Positions 10,701 to 22,316 of a stretch of DNA of 64,000 nucleotides are shown here, piece after piece; within the stretch, counting starts at the first letter, position 1; every line of letters begins with the position of its first letter. The stretch lies in NCBI GenBank assembly GCA_934047225.1, contig CAKOHE010000013.1, positions 62,001-126,000 of the forward strand, in the 5' to 3' direction. Source of the stretch: Ypsolopha sequella (Eukaryota > Arthropoda > Insecta > Lepidoptera > Ypsolophidae). The position numbers and the translations under genes were made by a program. Below the pieces are notes generated by a model. That model ran no database searches. It was given only the letters and a program-made list of their open reading frames with translations, and was not told where the DNA came from.

Positions 10701-12913
10701 GTTGTTTTGCTATTTTCATTATAAACAGCATGATGTGGCATGAAATACAAGGGATCGTTTTTGAAATCTAATAAATTGAAATCAACATAGTGCCCATGAC
10801 CTAACTCAGTGTATTCGTTAATGAATTTATCATATTCGGAAAGCAAATTTATATTTTTCTGTAATTTTCTTTCGAGGTTTAAGAACCTACTTAAAGCAAA
10901 ATCAAAGGAGTTCCCCAAAGCATCTTTGACTTGTGGTAAAGGTAACTTTAACGGTAAATCAACTTGGAACTTGTTATTTTCAAGCAAAGTTGTTTCTTGA
11001 AAAATATTTTCACATAATTCATGCTCTGGAATGTTCTCTTTACGAATTTCAGGAATGCTTTCAGCTGCCCAGAATTGTTGGATAGTTTCATTTACACTTG
11101 AATTACAATCAATGCATAAAAGTGACACGTTTGTTGTATTGGAAAGTGCTTGCCTTGGTAAGCCGCCAGCAATGACATGGCCAAACCTTGTGCTGATGAA
11201 GCGGGGTTGCTGGTACTGATGCTGAGCTACATGCTCAGTAGATTGCGAAGCAGGTTGCTCTATAGATGCTTGTTGCTCCGGTATCAGCACCTGAAAAAAT
11301 ATGTCAGCGCCTATCAGCATATTTATTTCTGATGGGATGTTAAAATCCGTATCAGCTAGCTTCATATTTGAAGGGATATTTAAAGATGCCAAATCGATTT
11401 TATATTGTGGCATTTTGCATGTGATTTTATCTAGCACATGACAGTTTATTGACACCTTAAAAGGTGTCGTCATTGAAAATACTTCCAATGGTACGGAGTA
11501 TTTAGCAGCATTTTGAATATTGCTGATTCCCACAATATTTGTGTTCTCAGGGTTCGGAGTGATACCTAAAATATCAATAACCTTACTAGTTACCAAAGAT
11601 ATTTGTGAAGCCGAGTCTAAAATTGCTTTAATGTGCACCTCCCTGCCGCTTTGAGTGTAAAGCTTAACTTTGACAGTAGGTAATAGAACCTTGTTAGAGC
11701 CTGTATTTGACATCAACGACACGGGTTGATCAGGAGACAAGTCTTCGTGAAGCAATGTATTGTGGCCTTGTTTGCAAATATTGCACCGGAAGTGAAACCT
11801 GCACTTTCCACGGTGATGGTTTAAGCACACATTACATAAATTGTTACTTTTAGAAAAAGCGATCCTGTCACCTGAAGGTAAGACTTTAAACTTATTACAG
11901 GCAAATAATTTGTGGTCTGGGGACTTACAGTATGTGCATAAGCTTGATCCGGACGCTGCGGCAACGTTTACTACCACCTTTTGAGCCGAATGCTGCTGGT
12001 GCCTATATGAAGCTGGTGGCTCCATACACTCCAACGCCAGTGCCCTTTTTTCCAGGAACAGTAGGAAGTCGACCACCGTTGGCTCCTCAGTCTCTTTTCG
12101 CTCAAGTTGATAAGCCCGTGACGTGTAGGCATCTAGTTTACGATACAAAACAGATAAAACAATAGGGTCCCATGTTTCAATGTTCACATTGAGATTTTTC
12201 AACGCTGAAAGACACTGTTTAATACTCGATACAAAATCATGTAAGTTGCTCGGGTTAGCTTTGACCAAGGCATTCATGTCCAACAAGCTGTTTATGTGTT
12301 CATTTACAATTTTAGATTTGTGATTGTACCTGTCACTGAGGAGTCTGAGAGCTTCATCATAACTCTCTGGGAGCAAAGGGAGGTTTTTTACAATGTCAAA
12401 TGGTTCTTTTTGTAAGAAAGACCTGAGATAGTATAATTTTTGAACATTATCAATTGATCTGTCATTGTGAATGATAGCCCTAAACATACTAATAAAGGGA
12501 TTGTAATCACTATATTTACCTGTGAAATTCTGAATTTGGATTGTGGGCAACTTGGTTTTAAAAGCCGTTGTCAATTCCGAGTTTGGACTGGCCTTTGTTT
12601 TGATAGCCTCATTGATAATCGTCAAAATGTGAAAATATTTGGCCTCACAATCTGCCACATCTTCGCGGTCGTTCTCGTCTAATGCGAGTATTTGCTTGTT
12701 GTAACCCTCGTATTCACTGAAAGTTTCAACCGTTCGCGACCTTTTAGCTTGGAGAATAGCCACGTTGCTTATTTGCACATCTTGTTCGTTTTGTACAAAG
12801 GAATAAAGCCTTGTAATTGACGCTTTACAATAGCCTCTCGAGGCTTTTAACTGTTTCAATACAATTTCATTGGTTTCCGACATTTTTAATACTTTGTAAC
12901 TACTAGAAACCAA
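7715..12913 (-). CDS. BEL/Pao retrotransposon Gag-Pol polyprotein, open
   Basis: One uninterrupted frame of 1732 codons. In order: a Gag region of the DUF1759 type (about 120-300); zinc knuckles (326-389, starting CTYCKSPDHKLFAC); an aspartic protease active site, ILDSASQISLV (D433); reverse transcriptase with YVDD at 863-866; RNase H with GFSDASSTTGYG, IPRLELNAM and YSDSQIALAWL (1040-1130); the integrase HHCC zinc region (1361-1401); an integrase core with D1433 (LDFAGP), D1499 (FCDNAG) and E1553; and the DUF5641 tail (about 1610-1732). All expected catalytic residues that I can place are present. The likely start is the internal Met at MSETNEIV. The open frame suggests a young copy, but flanking LTRs are not both seen. 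Confidence 0.95.
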   Translation of the reverse strand: MVSSSYKVLKMSETNEIVLKQLKASRGYCKASITRLYSFVQNEQDVQISNVAILQAKRSRTVETFSEYEGYNKQILALDENDREDVADCEAKYFHILTIINEAIKTKASPNSELTTAFKTKLPTIQIQNFTGKYSDYNPFISMFRAIIHNDRSIDNVQKLYYLRSFLQKEPFDIVKNLPLLPESYDEALRLLSDRYNHKSKIVNEHINSLLDMNALVKANPSNLHDFVSSIKQCLSALKNLNVNIETWDPIVLSVLYRKLDAYTSRAYQLERKETEEPTVVDFLLFLEKRALALECMEPPASYRHQQHSAQKVVVNVAAASGSSLCTYCKSPDHKLFACNKFKVLPSGDRIAFSKSNNLCNVCLNHHRGKCRFHFRCNICKQGHNTLLHEDLSPDQPVSLMSNTGSNKVLLPTVKVKLYTQSGREVHIKAILDSASQISLVTSKVIDILGITPNPENTNIVGISNIQNAAKYSVPLEVFSMTTPFKVSINCHVLDKITCKMPQYKIDLASLNIPSNMKLADTDFNIPSEINMLIGADIFFQVLIPEQQASIEQPASQSTEHVAQHQYQQPRFISTRFGHVIAGGLPRQALSNTTNVSLLCIDCNSSVNETIQQFWAAESIPEIRKENIPEHELCENIFQETTLLENNKFQVDLPLKLPLPQVKDALGNSFDFALSRFLNLERKLQKNINLLSEYDKFINEYTELGHGHYVDFNLLDFKNDPLYFMPHHAVYNENSKTTKTRVVFGANMRTDKKLALNDILLNGAPVQKELFDIMLLFRLGKYTFTTDIRQMFRCITVNPKHAGLQNILWRNDINKPIKCIQLDTVTYGQKSSSFLATRCLHELAIRYKEEFPLASYILNNCTYVDDACYSHSDLNVIIEAKRQLCELLSKGSFQAHKWASNSEQVLDGISPDKQQFEEFCLQKNDAYIMKTLGITLNVRKDCFIFSCPEAFNLEYPNKRQILSYISKFFDPLGFMSPVIVKAKEFMQKLWSEKIGWNDIPPEALRLEWLGFAQKLSNMQPLHIDRNINISKNVTAVQLIGFSDASSTTGYGCCIYLRVLNNTGKASLTLLCSKSRINPRNKDALTIPRLELNAMLLLTKLMNRVYNTLSLKTLIQGVYLYSDSQIALAWLATEPMKLQAYVANRVKVIQEQTSRWYWLYVTSNENPADYISRGANPEELIHCKLWWQGPDFLLNSKYDIKNNQLALPDSEQLPEMKKEAAFAHPKVTLITRKEDNVYQFLDKFSDLNKMTRVMAYVLRFCHNLRNKNTRKIGTALSSLELNNSLKKIIQYEQGIHFKHEINCLMSNEENVKGSLRPLHPFLDNENILRVGGRIENANVSFSQKHPIILPKQSRITDLIIYHEHIRLLHAAPKLLLSSINQNYWLVNGHRHVKKIVNKCLLCFRIKAQCAKQLMGSLPPQRVTACRPFQKLGLDFAGPVQVKNSRVRRAIQTKGYICVFVCFVTKAIHLELSSDLSTDSFLACFKRFIARRGLPTDVFCDNAGCFKGARNELVQLYKLQSSQEHRTLVQNYAVQQGISFHFVPSYSPVFAGLAESAVKSMKFHLKRIIQNYILTYEQLNTILCQIEAVLNSRPLLPVTVNDINDFSYLSPGHFLIGTALTSYPEINTTEIPNNRLKFWDICNKARRHFWNVWYKYYLNVLQSRPKWRDSVPNVKVGALVIMREPNSPPLSWPMARIIKVYPGQDEKVRVVEVITPSKKVYKRSLSGICVLPLE

Positions 12914-13860
12914 TTAATAATGATCACACAAATTTCTATCTATAGTACAAAGACAAAGATCGAACACAAAATGTCACAAAATGGCGTCAAATAGCGTCCG
13001 TCCGTCCGTATAAATAATTTCACTTTTTCACTAAAGTCTAGAACTATGTATTGCTATTGGATGGAATAACCGGAAACTGTCTTTTCAATGCTCCGTGATT
13101 GGCTCCAATCGATGAGTAAAGTCGATAAAGTTTGAAGTACTGTGGCGCCCTCTCGTTCGTTTCCTATGTCTGCGAACTTCACTCGGTGGATAATGCAGCG
13201 TATTTCCAGACCGGAAACTTCAAAATGCGTCGATGTGATTGGCTTAAATCGGTAAAGCAGCACCTTCAGCGCCCTCTTGTCTATAAAATTGCGTGCAAAA
13301 CTGCAAACTCTTGCGCTCGTTCGATAAAGCGGTGCACGTAAACTCGTTCTTCACCGGAAGCAGCGTCGCTAGTGGCCGGTTCAGTGACTGTCCCAGCAAT
13401 TTATTTTTGCACGGACAAGATGGATAAAATGGCGAATTGGCTGATAATGTTACCATTAAATTACAAATAAAAATGGCGTTGTTGTAGTTGCACGTAACGA
13501 TGGATGGATTACTCAATGATTACTTGCATGCGTGCCGTGTCTTGCGTCTCGTTCTCACTATTGTTACTTTCCTATTTTCTTCTCTGTCACACACGAAAAA
13601 TAGTATGACGTGGACAAGCAGCAAAATTAAAGAAAATGACGAATACTTGCGCGACGATATGTTCTGTTATTGATCTTTGCTTATATTGATGATTCTTCTT
13701 GTTTTTTCGTAGTTTGCAGGCCTCGTTTCTGGTTTGCAGCCTGGCCCCGGGTAATCGTAAATCCGCTTCGCTCCACGTAATCGCCTTTCGAAGGACCAAA
13801 TTTATGTGTAGATAATAATTATTGTTAATAATTGTGCACAAAATCAAGATACCAAGATGA
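12914..13860. other. Flank of the BEL polyprotein; possible promoter-like region
   Basis: No LTR matching 6963-7222 was found. Two imperfect direct copies of a segment beginning ACCGGAAACT lie at about 13070 and 13212, each followed by a TGATTGGCT box. A TATAAAA at about 13281 on the plus strand and a TCAGT initiator-like motif near 13380 could mark a promoter. A short CCGT repeat lies near 13000-13010. Confidence 0.3.
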
Positions 13861-16800
13861 ATATGTAGGTCAACTGCAGATCTTTTTTATCCATTTCTAA
13901 AATGTGTCTGATCCATTTAATAAAAACAAGGGTACTACTTCCTCTAACGTAGCAAGCAAAGTCCCGGCTTCAGTGTAATGCCCGAGAAAACATTCCCATC
14001 CAATTAAGTAAGATTGTAAGCCTTGAAAAACAAGCAATGCCAAGACCGGGATGCGGTATTAGGAAGTCCTGTTGAGCTCGGAGTGGGAGAGACTGTAGTC
14101 CGCAAGGATATCAAACAGGCGTATTTTGGAAAACAAATTATCTTTAGCTAAAAAAACGGTGAAAAGTGAGTGATTCGTGCCTTAAGGGTTATGTATTCCA
14201 GAGGTTGTCTGGAAGAGATCGCTATTTTTAATGATAAGACCGCCAATTGTACCTTGTTTTTACTGATTAAAACTTTCGCTTTATTTTGTTGTTGGTATGC
14301 AATAGAGTTTTGTATTGTTATGTACCGTTAACCTCCCTTAGGACCAAATTTATAGATTATGCGGTTACCGCGGTAAGTAAATTATAGGTTCTATGATCAG
14401 TCAGCGAGTTTGATTTTTAGTATGAAAATACGGTGTTAAAGGCCGTACTTTTTTGCGTTTAACTAGAAACTTTAAATTCTTACAGCAGTTTGAAACTATA
14501 TAGACCCTAAAGTTAATTCTTAAAAATATGTATGTAAATGTAACTATGGAAAAATAAAATAAAAAAAAGTAATTTTATGTCGTATGTATATAAATCTTGA
14601 ACGAATAAACACGATTTAATGTCAACTTGACACCCCAAACCGTGCCTAATAATAAGGACCTTGACACACGGGATATTTCATTTTTCTATGATGAGGTACG
14701 AAGGTACAGAATTCTAAAATTACTTATGACTGCTGCTGAAGATGACCTAATAATTTTTGTGCTACGACGTAGCAGTTGGTAGTGATGTGGGTTTTTTGTA
14801 GCTGTATATGGACGGTCAGGCTTTGACAATTCTTAGTTTACTATGGACATAAACTGATTTCTATTTTCATGTACTTAAAGATTATAATTTAATAAAGAGG
14901 TGTGTAAATTTTAATGTGGCCGATTGTACACAATTACCAAAATACTTGATCATGACGTTTTTTACATGAGGTATTTAGTTGTGTTTAAGTACAATAGTTA
15001 ATGTATTTGTTAACCAAGTAAATTATTTAAAAAAGACGTTAGGTGTTAATTTGTAATAAATATATACATTAACATAGCTAAATATAAAATGTATTTTATT
15101 TATTGACTATTATTTTAATCCTACAAATATGTTAATTTATAATGCATTGTTTATAAAAAAAAAATCACATGTCTGGTTTCTGCTAGTCCCATTGTAATTG
15201 ACAAAGCTACGACTATGCGAAATGTTTTATTGATTTTTGATTTGCGGTAAGGCATAATTTTATGTATTTTTTGTGGTGAATGCATTTTTTTCACTTTTGA
15301 AACCCTAAGTCAGTATATTGCAGTATTTCTCAGAACCCACAAAGTGATTCAACTTACGCAGTCAGGGCAACCGAAGACAAGGCGTCGCCGAAGGAAAAGT
15401 CTAAATTAATTTAGTTAAGATGAGTAAGTACTAAGTATAAAGGGGTTCCGCAAATTGAGATTCTTATCTTTTAATGGCTTGATTTGTTTACGAAGTTGCG
15501 TTTTCTAAGAAACCATTAAGTAGGCGAAATTAAAATAAAATAACGGAAAAAATAAAATGCCTACCCCATAGGTAGATATGACAAAAAAATATTTGGTTTT
15601 TAGGCAAATTTTAAGTCAAATATAGAGCATAATTTAAATAAAATTTTGCAATATATAACCTCAGCTAACGTTTCATAGGCAGGCGTTTAAACATTTTTAT
15701 ATTATTTGCAAATATTATAAAAATATATGTATATAAAAAGCAAATGAAAAATATATATCTTTACAATTTTTTCCTCGTTACACGAAGGAAGGAAAGTCCT
15801 GCAAGAAGATAACAGTAACAAAAAAAACACGTCTTATATAGAATTTACTTTCTTGCAATTTTTTTTAATTTTGATAAATAAAGGCACAGTTTGAGGTTTC
15901 TTGTCCGGATGCCGCACGCGCATTTCAACGAGTTCTGATGACGACGATACTTAAATCTCAAAGAAAACACGATCTGTGAAGTGAGTTGATCCGTCTATAA
16001 CGTTTATAATGTCGACTCACTGTAATTTCAATGATATGATACTAAACTGTTGTAAACTAAAATAACATAAATCGTTGAACAGTAAGCCCGTCTAGTTCCC
16101 TGCATCATACAACTAAACATTAATTTAAATGCAATTATATGTAGTGGAAGTAACTAGCACATCTCTCTCTCTAACTACATTAATATCCTTGCAAATGTAA
16201 AATACTGCGACTAAAAGACCTAAGGCAATATTATTAGAAGCTATTTTGGCTTGATGAAGCTTACGATGTTTCTAAGTTTGTTTCTGGACTAGAGATCCTT
16301 ATTTTGCATCAAATAGAACTGAACTAACTCTATAACGTTTCATTATTGTTTAAAATAGCGCGTTCTGGTTACGACAACTGAAATACCACGCGCTTTCGAA
16401 AAACACTGCTTTTATTAAATAACTCTGCTTCTAATTGAAATGAGAACACGATTTGTTCAAACTAGCTAGAATATCATCCAAAAAAGTTTTATAAAGAAAC
16501 AACCAACTAAACCCTGAAATCAATACTCAATAGAAAATCAATAAGAAGTCGAAAATGGAGTAAAATATAAAAAAGAGGAAACAAAATATTTTATTTACAG
16601 TAAATAAATGAATCAATTGACCAGGTTTGTTCAAACTTACTTCATAATATAAGAACATACGTATTTTTTTTATAACTGTGTATCCTGATTATTACCACAA
16701 AATATTCCAAATTCTGTAAGTAATTATAGTTCTATTTGCATCATAATATTCCCCTTTAGTAACGAATTGAAAGTTATAAAAAGCAAAACTCAGTCGGTAC

Positions 16801-18190
16801 TCATTAAACTCACAATATTGGGACCTGAGTTTCCCTGTCAAGTTTTTCGGAATTTATGTGCATTGTATATTTGTATTATTTGCATAGTATATACCTATAG
16901 CATAGTGTATGTGTATATATATTTTCTTACCACTTACTAGTGACGGGTAAAGAAAACATGAGTATGCAATAAAATCGTGTACTATTCGGCGAGAACGGCG
17001 ATAAGGCTCCCCTTATCATCTATTTATTGACAGGACACCCCCTGGAAGATATATCTTGACGATATGTTTAAGTTTGTATTAGGTTTCCATTTTTTTTTAT
17101 TTGGTTAACAAAGGAAAAGTTTCAACTCCGATCAAGCAGTGAAAAACGCCTATTTAGCGATTCCCATTCTCCAGGATATCTATAGCAGAGGCATTTTAAC
17201 AACCATTAAAATGTCCAAAGTGCATCGACAATATTGACCAATACTTCGATTAATTAAATCATGAACGTAAAAGTAACTAACTGATATTAAAATTAAACGT
17301 CAAGTCGTTGTTAAAATTACTAAGGCAAAAGCCAATTTAAATTAGGAAAATAAAATGAATTAAAATTGAAGAAATTTATGGTAAAATATTAAAATAAAGG
17401 TACTCACTGTGTTTATAAATGAAAAGAGTGCAAAACCAAATTCTGAGGAATTTTTTCAAATATTTTTGTGCTTTTAAGTTTGTTTCTGATTGATTCCTAG
17501 TTGGTAATGCACTCTAATAATATATTGGTATTATTTGTTAATTAACATTATATCATTGCAGTATAGAAACGCAGAATAAAAAGTAAATCTGGATGTGGGG
17601 AGCTCTGAACCGGGATTGATATATCATCGATATATTATTAATAAAGTAATTTATATCCTAAAATTAAAAGATTTATGTTAAAATTATGATATCATTTTAC
17701 TAAACCTGTTACTAATGTTATTTTTACTATTTGCTATAAAAAAATATTTATTTTTATTAGCTGCTTGTAAAGAACTCTTTTTGACTTTAAATTTATCAAA
17801 AAGCTATGAAAATATATGCAAATAGAATATTTATTCGATCTTTTTTCTTCTCCCTCTCTTTAACAATTTCGCAGTCAAAATGCGAGAATATACAAAAAAA
17901 AAAGAAAAATAAATGAAACCATGTAAAGCCACTAACGCGAGTATAACGCCTGATTTGATTTCAAGTTAAGGGCAATTCAAGCCTCTTAAGAGGCTTCTAT
18001 TTGGTGACTTCAGAATAAACTTTTATAGCTAAACCCTAGTATGGTAGTTGGAGAGCATTTGCTTTAAAAAGTTATAAGAGAATGATTTAAGTTAAAACAA
18101 AAGTATTTTAAAAATAAACTGATGTTTTATGTATCACTGAAGGTTTTTTTATATATATTTTTTTAGGGTATGAAAATGTGTAAAATAAAA
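13861..18190. other. Gene-poor AT-rich DNA
   Basis: I see no frame longer than about 60 codons and no clear element ends. A GC-richer block at about 13930-14165 ends in AAAAGTGAGTG, which looks like a splice donor, so a non-coding exon there is possible but unproven. Confidence 0.4.
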
Positions 18191-18195
18191 AAAAT

Positions 18196-18420
18196 ATTAG
18201 ATAGATAGATAGATAAAAACTTTATTTAATGCCTCTTAAAAAAAACACAAAAAGTACACATTTAGAGCTTAAAATATAAAAAATACATTATAATCCTTAA
18301 AATAGTTACAATCTTTGACGCAGAGGCTGAAAGGGCGCTGGCTCAGCATACGCCACAGAATAATCTGTGACACTGATATTCTGCCAGTACCATGTACAAA
18401 ATAGTATTGTATCATTTATT
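18196..18420 (-). mobile_element. 3' end of a LINE with a (TATC)n tail
   Basis: Read on the minus strand, a stretch ending in ATTAAATAAAGTTTTT is followed by TATC repeats (18199-18215 as GATA on the plus strand). A microsatellite tail after an A-rich 3' UTR is typical of non-LTR elements. No coding part is left. Confidence 0.5.
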
Positions 18421-20400
18421 CAAGATGAATGAAAATAAAAAATACAGCTAGAAATACCTACGATTATATTTAATTTATAATTGATATACATAGAAAGTGC
18501 TCTTAAGGCCTCACTTCGGTTAATCCTCTACTTTGATGTGATTTACGCTAATTTCATTTCGAGGAGCGTTTTCACGTAACCCGCGAGTGTAAACGCTCCT
18601 TAATTACATCTCAGAACACCCTGTATCCAGTGACGTGGATTATTTATAGTTGGAGATGAAGATTATATTGCGGAGATAAGAGTTATAGAGACACCGGAAA
18701 AGGGTTTGAATTCGCAATTGAATTATAAACAAAGTCATTGTTAAACAATTAAAAATGTTTTTTTGAAACATGCAATAAAGGGTTCTCTACAAAATAAATG
18801 TTAAAATATAATTTGTATACCACACTTAAAATATTATATACCTAAAAATCTGTATTTCCAAGAATATTTTGTTTGGATTTGGTTAAACATATTACATTTT
18901 GTTTCTAGTACCTAAAGAAAATAAAGCTAAATGAATCTCGTTTTAATTCAATGATAATCCTGTTGCAACCAATAAAACCTTTTCCAAATTCTTAGAAACA
19001 CTTCCCATTAAAACAATTTAATCTCAATAATTAAAACCTCTTTTAACATAAAGACGTATAAGTACTTAAGAACCTTTCCCATGCGACTTTTATTCTATGC
19101 ATCTTGTATGAGCATGGGGAACATTTTAGATTAAGTTGCTTTAATTATAGTCTAAGCAAACACCGTGGAGTGCCGTGTGTGTAATCACGTTTAGTAATTA
19201 GCTGGTATTACAAAACCACTTTCAGTTGACCCCTTAAAACCTACGAAATTCCCCGCGATTACTTGACATACTAAAGATGCGGAGAAGCAGGAAGGACCCA
19301 GTAGAATGGTTAGTGACTAGACGCATCGCCAAGGTAAGGGGGTTTCGTTACAACGTAAACAAATACAGCTATATCCAAAGGCATAATGTAACAAAATCAT
19401 TGCCTTACGGGAAGTCAGGAACACATGTTAAGAAAGTTTGTTAATACTTAATGAATTTGCTTGGGAAATGGCAGTGATTTGTTGGCGCCATACACTTTAA
19501 TTTTGTCGAATAAGCCGCGGGATGTTATTTCGTCGGCTGACATGTTGTTCCGCTTATTACGACATGTTAAAATTTTGAATGGTAAATAATAGTACATTAT
19601 TGCAAAGGCAGCGAAATAGGCAATTGCAGGTCGAGTATGAGTTTGAAGGCCGAGCCGCAGGCGAGGACTTCAATGATACGAGACAGGCAATTGCCATTTC
19701 GGCTGAGGCATATGTAGTGCTTTTCTTAAAAAAATGCAAGGAAATAAAAAAGGGCCTTTTACATAACTTGTTAAATTTCCGTAGTTCTTCAAGTCAATGC
19801 TGTTTTTAATATGAACTGTACATTTCAGCATAGAATTAATCGCCCATAATGTAGATGGCCTTCTAGTTTTAGAAATTTCATTGAAATACGCCAAAAACAC
19901 TGTTTCGGAGAACAATTTTGCATTTTTCTCGTTTTTCCAGAACATGAAATTTTCATGTACTTTCATATATTTTTCTTTTTATTTCGCTGGAAGCAGGTTT
20001 TCCATCGCTAATTTAGCTTACGATCTTAAATCTGGTGGAGTGCAGTCAATGTCCATTTCATTTTCATTTTCAGAATCATCGGAACTCATTTTAATTTATT
20101 ATTAACCAAATAACAACGAACTCCGCTTTACCGCCAATTTTTTTTTTTTTTTACTGTTTGTGCCTAAAGGTAAACGCATCTGTGGATATACAGCCACGAG
20201 AACGCAATGTGTACGATAGATGAAAGAGTTCTAAATTCAAACAGCACACCGTTTCATACAACATTGCCGGTGCGCTCTTCGTTCCAAATTCAAAGAATGC
20301 GCCGGGAAGTGAATTTGGTTTTTCAGTCTACGTAAATATGATACTTCGCGTGTTCTTTATTCAAAAGTAATGATAATATTTCCGCGTATGTTTAAGAAAA
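18421..20400. other. Gene-poor AT-rich DNA
   Basis: Nothing that I can support as a gene. Short overlapping frames at 19557-20105 lack codon bias and recognisable motifs. Confidence 0.4.
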
Positions 20401-20404
20401 TTAC

Positions 20405-20511
20405 TTTTTTTATTTTTATTTATTTATTTCATATAATTTTTACATCAAAAACAGTTGTGCTATATAGCTACCATCGGAAACCTATTGGTTTATTTGATCG
20501 CAGCGGACGTT
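20405..20511 (-). repeat. Fragment of a LINE 3' end, copy 1
   Basis: Nearly identical to 40511-40605. On the minus strand both end in TTATATGAAATAAATAAA, which looks like a non-LTR 3' terminus. Confidence 0.6.
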
Positions 20512-20534
20512 TTTATAAATGTTATTTTTATATC

Positions 20535-20928
20535 TTTTCAATGCATGTGCTCGTAAAGGCTTACTTTTTATGCATCAAAACCGAACAGAAAGTCGATTAT
20601 TTTGCCCTAGGGCTTTATTATTTTTTTTTTATTTTTATTTGTTTGCAATGGTTGGCTAACCTGCAGCCTTTCCTGTGTACCATAGATGTTATACTTTTTT
20701 TTCACTGTTTAACGGCTCTGGATACAATCTTTTTGAGCCAATTATAATTTAAAGTTTACAAGATTATATTTGTTTTCATTTCCTCACACTATGCATTGAA
20801 AAACGTAGTATGACACACGGGCGTAAAAGCAATAAATTACTCGGTTACGTTTAAAACACTCGCTACGCTCGTGTTTTAAATCGTCCTCGTAATTTATTCC
20901 TTTTCGCCCTAGTAGCATAAACTACTAT
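20535..20928. mobile_element. Foldback repeat, copy 1
   Basis: This 394-bp segment is about 97-98% identical by eye to 27301-27695. Its right half is a long imperfect palindrome. Arms run from GGGCGTAAAAGCAATAAATT to the matching AATTTATTCCTTTTCGCCC, and the centre is AAAACACTCGCTACGCTCGT followed by GTTTT. There is no coding capacity. Confidence 0.8.
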
Positions 20929-21179
20929 AAACAGAGTACTTAGTTGTATTAATTTCCCATCAAGTATTTTTTTATCTTATTTCTAAAATTATTACTGTTT
21001 ATGTATACGTTTTGCATATCCTTAGGAAGCTCATTTACAGTAAGTTTACTCCTGACCTCTAGAAAATACTAAAACTTACAGCTAATGCTTTAATCTATCA
21101 GTTCATTGAATAACCAAAATCACTAATAAAAATTTGAAATAATAGATAAATTATTTCCCGTTACACTTACAAAGTGTTT

Positions 21180-21549
21180 TTAAGAGCGATTTCGCAGCCG
21201 GATTGTGTAAAACCCGCCTTTTTCTAATTAATCCAAACAGAACACTTAAATTCAAAATTCACTCAATAGTTATTCTACAAAACCTTATTACCTATGTATT
21301 GTGTATGTTGCCATCGAAAAGTTTCCATTGGTTTCTGTGAATTCGAATTTCAAAAATCTTTAAATTTAATATTTTTTAAATTCAGAATTACAGAAACAAT
21401 TGGAAACTTTGCGATGGCAACATACACAATAGTATAGGTAATAAGGTTTTGTTGAATAACTATTGAGTGAATTTTGAATTTAAGTGTTCTGTTTGGATTA
21501 ATTAGAAAAAAGCGGGGTTTTCACAATCCGGCTGCGAAACCGCTCTTAA
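21180..21549. mobile_element. Snap-back MITE with TTAA borders
   Basis: Two arms of about 150 bp are inverted copies of each other, left about 21180-21340 and right about 21395-21549. The outer ends are TTAAGAGCG and CGCTCTTAA, so the element is bordered by TTAA on both sides (21180-21183 and 21546-21549). TTAA is the piggyBac target, but the inner ends (GAGCG..., then GCAGCCGGATTGTG) are not the usual CCC start of piggyBac, so the family is open. There is no coding capacity. Confidence 0.85.
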
Positions 21550-22316
21550 GTAATTTGCATATTGACGTAAAATAAATTCATAGGTAAATTAAAATAATGT
21601 TATATTTAATAGGTACGCGCCTACTTAAATGTAGACCAATACGTAAAGAAATCACCGTCAAGTCTTCCCAGCAAAATCGCTTTTACATTGTTAAAATTTG
21701 GAATAAGTATTAGTAGGTATAAAATAACATTATGAAATAAATTGTTATTTTCGTATTCTATAAAAAAAACTATATTATTATGAATGATCTATTTATTATG
21801 TGATACACTATAGATAATTTTATGACGAATGAATGGAGTTGTTTTGAGGATCAAGTGTCAAAATGGCTGTGTACTTAGTTTTAAGAAAATATATTTTCGT
21901 AAGTTTATCTTTTCTTTTAATTTATCAATTCCGTATAATTTCCATCTTGCATTATTTATTGAAGGCATTAACTTACAGTCCCTTAAGTATGGTCGTCATG
22001 ACGCAAACAACTCAGTTGTGGGCGGGGCCAAATGTCATGCTGTTTCATTTCGCTATAAGGTGCACGCTCCATGAAACTTGCAAGGACAATACAATCGTGC
22101 CGATTTCGACGCGGGCGAAAAATTCAAAACTTGTTTCAGGAGAAACTACCTTTGGCAAGGCTATAGACGTTTTCAAACATAATTTTTGGTTATTATTAAT
22201 GTAGATTACATTTTCGATGCTTGACTATATACATTTTTTGATTTTATCTAAAATAAAAGAATATTCGGCTACACTTTTAGTAAAAAAAAAAACGTAAAAT
22301 TAATGTGTTTTAGGGG
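21550..22316. other. AT-rich spacer
   Basis: Overlapping frames at 21829-22204 have no recognisable motif and are probably chance. Nothing else seen. Confidence 0.4.

Noticed and set aside
13930..14180. A non-coding first exon ending in a GTGAGTG donor
   Set aside because: Only a donor-like word and mild GC enrichment support it; no promoter or partner acceptor could be linked.
17595..17645. Palindromic GATATATCATCGATATAT as an element end
   Set aside because: Short, AT-rich and without a partner copy; probably chance.
19557..20105. Short overlapping frames on both strands
   Set aside because: No codon bias, motif or splice context; AT-rich chance frames.
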